From the NCBI GenBank assembly GCA_025927935.1, contig JAICKM010000394.1, forward strand, positions 1 through 6,574: 6,574 nt of DNA, in the 5' to 3' direction. Source of the stretch: Chloroflexia bacterium. Its GTDB lineage: Bacteria; Chloroflexota; Chloroflexia; QHBQ01; JADMIH01. A program made the position numbers and the translations under genes. The notes under the pieces were generated by a model, which had not been told where the DNA came from, did no database searches, and saw only the letters and a list, made by a program, of their open reading frames with translations. Of this stretch, positions 5,010 through 6,574 are shown piece by piece; positions within the stretch are counted from its first letter, which is position 1, and each line of letters starts with the position of its first letter.

Positions 5010-5031
5010 TGCTCCCGGCGGTTGCTACAAT
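5003..5031 (+). promoter_or_regulatory. Sigma-70-type promoter of the SWIM gene
   Basis: TTGCGC (5003-5008), a 17-bp spacer and TACAAT (5026-5031) with a TGC extension make the best promoter in the window. The start would be near 5037-5038, only about 14 nt before ATG 5052, so the Shine-Dalgarno AGGAGG (5037-5042) would lie at the very 5' end of the mRNA. Confidence 0.75.
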
Positions 5032-5051
5032 AGGACAGGAGGTGCGGAGCA

Positions 5052-6574
5052 ATGGCGAAGAAGAGCAAGGAACCCGCGATGGGCGATGCGCCGCAGAGCG
5101 GGGCGTATGTGCGGGATCGCTTTAAGCCGCTGACGGCGACGGATGTGGAGCGGCGCACGGATAGCGCCAGCTACCGCAACGGACTGTCTTACGAGCGCAA
5201 CGACTATATCGAGGACGCCGTGTTGCGCGGCACCCTGCTGCGTGCCCGCTGCCAGGGTCAGAGCGGTGGGCCGTATACCGTGACGGCCACGCTGGTGCCC
5301 CGCGACGTGCCGGGCGCCGATCCGCTGGCCGGCTGGGACTGCACCTGCCCGCGCGGCGGCTTCTGCAAGCATATCGTCGCCCTGCTGCTGACCTGGATCG
5401 ACGCGCCGGAATCGGTCGAAGTGCGCCAGGATGTCGCCACCCTCTTACAGGACCGCTCGCGCGAGGAGTTGCTGGCGCTCCTGACCGGGCTGCTCAAGCG
5501 CGACCCCGATCTGGACGGCCCCATCGAGCGGATGCTGATCGCGCGCACCCAGCCGGCGTCGGGCGGCGCCAGTGGCCGGGTGACGATCAACCTGGAGAAG
5601 ATCCGGCGCCAGGTGGACCGGATTGTTAACCAGGCCGGGTACGAGTGGGGCGCGGGCGACGAGGTGGCGGACGCCCTGGGCGACATATTCGAGCTGGCCG
5701 AGTCGTATGCGGCTAGCGGGCAGTGGGCAAACGCGCAAGCCATGTACGGCATCATCGCGGAAGCGACCGTCGAGAATTATGAGCAGATCGAGGACGAAGC
5801 GGGTTCGCTGATCGGCGTGCTTGTGACTTGTTACGAAGGCTTACGGCAATGCCTCGACGCCCAGGCCGCGCTGCCACCGGAGGCGCGTCTGGACCCGGAG
5901 GCGCGCCGGATGCTGTTCGACGCCCTCTATACGCTCTGGGAACACACCCTGAGTTTCGACCTGGATGTCGATGAAGCGCTCCCGACCCTGATCGCGCGCA
6001 TGGCGACGGCGGAGGAGAAGGCCGAGATCGAGCGCCGGTTGCGGGGCATGTTGGCTGAGGCCCAGGTGGAGGCGCCGGCTTTTGATAACTCCTGGCGCAA
6101 GCGGCCTATCATCGCGTTCCTGGCCGAGTTGAAGGGCGACGCCCTGTCGCCGGAGGAGCTATTGGCAGAGTACCGGGCGGCAGGCATGTACCAGGAGTTG
6201 GCCGCCCAGTTGATCGCGCTGGGGCGCGTTGATGACGCTTTCGAGGTTGCCAAAACGCACCTGACAAGTGCCAATCAGATCACCCGCTTTGCGGACGCCG
6301 TGCTGAAGGCCGATCCGGTGCGGCGCGATCAGGTGCTGAGCTTTGTCGAAACGCGCCTGGGCGACGCCGAATGGACCCAGCCCTCGCGCCAGAAGAGCGA
6401 GGGGCCGCGCCCGGATGCCTACCAGGTCGCCCGCGAAGTCGCCGCCTACCAGGAGTGGTTGGAGGCGCGCTATATCGAGTTCGGGCTGGATGAGAAAGCG
6501 CTGGCGATGGCCCGCCGCCGCTTCGATGCCACGCCGGGCGCGGCGACCTATACGGCGGTCAAGCGGGCGGCGCA
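5052..6574 (+). CDS. SWIM zinc-finger family protein, 3' end cut by the window
   Basis: The 507 visible codons have no stop, so the gene continues beyond the window. The SWIM motif is C97-T-C99-x5-C105-x-H107 (CTCPRGGFCKH), a zinc-binding fold linked with DNA or protein binding and often found near SNF2-type helicases. Before it comes the usual pattern YRNGLSYERNDYIEDA (41-56) and a beta-rich stretch; after it IVALLLTW. The rest, from about residue 120, is rich in Ala, Leu, Glu and Arg and looks helical, with TPR-like stretches such as YAASGQWANAQAMY and YRAAGMYQELAAQLIALGRVDDA; that repeat assignment is tentative. The start is ATG 5052 with AGGAGG 9 nt upstream and a sigma-70 promoter just before. 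The molecular role of this bacterial family is poorly known, and no helicase partner is visible in the window. Confidence 0.9.
   Translation, partial: MAKKSKEPAMGDAPQSGAYVRDRFKPLTATDVERRTDSASYRNGLSYERNDYIEDAVLRGTLLRARCQGQSGGPYTVTATLVPRDVPGADPLAGWDCTCPRGGFCKHIVALLLTWIDAPESVEVRQDVATLLQDRSREELLALLTGLLKRDPDLDGPIERMLIARTQPASGGASGRVTINLEKIRRQVDRIVNQAGYEWGAGDEVADALGDIFELAESYAASGQWANAQAMYGIIAEATVENYEQIEDEAGSLIGVLVTCYEGLRQCLDAQAALPPEARLDPEARRMLFDALYTLWEHTLSFDLDVDEALPTLIARMATAEEKAEIERRLRGMLAEAQVEAPAFDNSWRKRPIIAFLAELKGDALSPEELLAEYRAAGMYQELAAQLIALGRVDDAFEVAKTHLTSANQITRFADAVLKADPVRRDQVLSFVETRLGDAEWTQPSRQKSEGPRPDAYQVAREVAAYQEWLEARYIEFGLDEKALAMARRRFDATPGAATYTAVKRAA

Noticed and set aside
4856..5158. Minus-strand frame ending right before pncC
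   Set aside because: It covers the divergent promoters and the start of the SWIM gene and has no ribosome site or domain; its stop codon abutting the pncC start seems accidental.
5877..5905. Short direct repeat CCGGAGGCGCG inside the SWIM gene
   Set aside because: Encodes the similar peptides PEAR and PEAR in a GC-rich gene; in frame, short and likely incidental.

Overview
The window is GC-rich bacterial chromosomal DNA (by eye about 64% G+C) with short intergenic gaps, Shine-Dalgarno-led genes and some GTG/TTG starts. The gene set is a membrane-anchored metallophosphoesterase, a PfpI-type DJ-1 protein, stand-alone PncC next to an M16 peptidase, and a SWIM zinc-finger protein. The peptidase sequence style suggests Chloroflexota (perhaps Anaerolineae), but this taxon is an inference from memory of similar proteins and is only moderately secure. 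I see no phage, transposon, CRISPR, rRNA or tRNA.

Layout. (1) 49-1338 (+): metallophosphoesterase with about four N-terminal membrane segments; its 3' end overlaps by 24 bp the convergent GNAT acetyltransferase at 1315-1824 (-). (2) 1825-2053: divergent control region with an extended -10 promoter for the GNAT gene and three copies of a CTCGTG/CACGAG element. (3) 2054-2656 (+): DJ-1/PfpI-family protein. (4) 2657-3041: no protein gene; two tandem 201-bp-spaced copies of what looks like a small-RNA gene, each with a conserved upstream box, a TACACT -10 element, a stem-loop whose loop is UCCUCCUUCU (anti-Shine-Dalgarno), and an intrinsic-terminator-like hairpin with loop CCCCCA. (5) 4855-3042 (-): two-gene operon pncC then M16 peptidase, 5 nt apart. 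(6) 4856-5051: divergent promoter region with a perfect 15-bp palindrome over the -35 of the rightward promoter. (7) 5052-6574 (+): SWIM zinc-finger protein, cut by the window end.

The protein genes are mostly housekeeping or stress/repair-type enzymes with no obvious single pathway. The part that stands out is region 4. The two copies differ by a base-pair insertion in the terminator stem and a G-U/G-C change, which keep the fold and the loop. The conserved blocks upstream keep exact spacing across a diverged spacer. An 11-nt perfect complement to the anti-SD hairpin sits just after the DJ-1 stop codon and is itself presented in a hairpin loop. This suggests a twin regulatory RNA with a built-in local pairing partner. 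I do not recognise it as a named family, and expression has not been shown.
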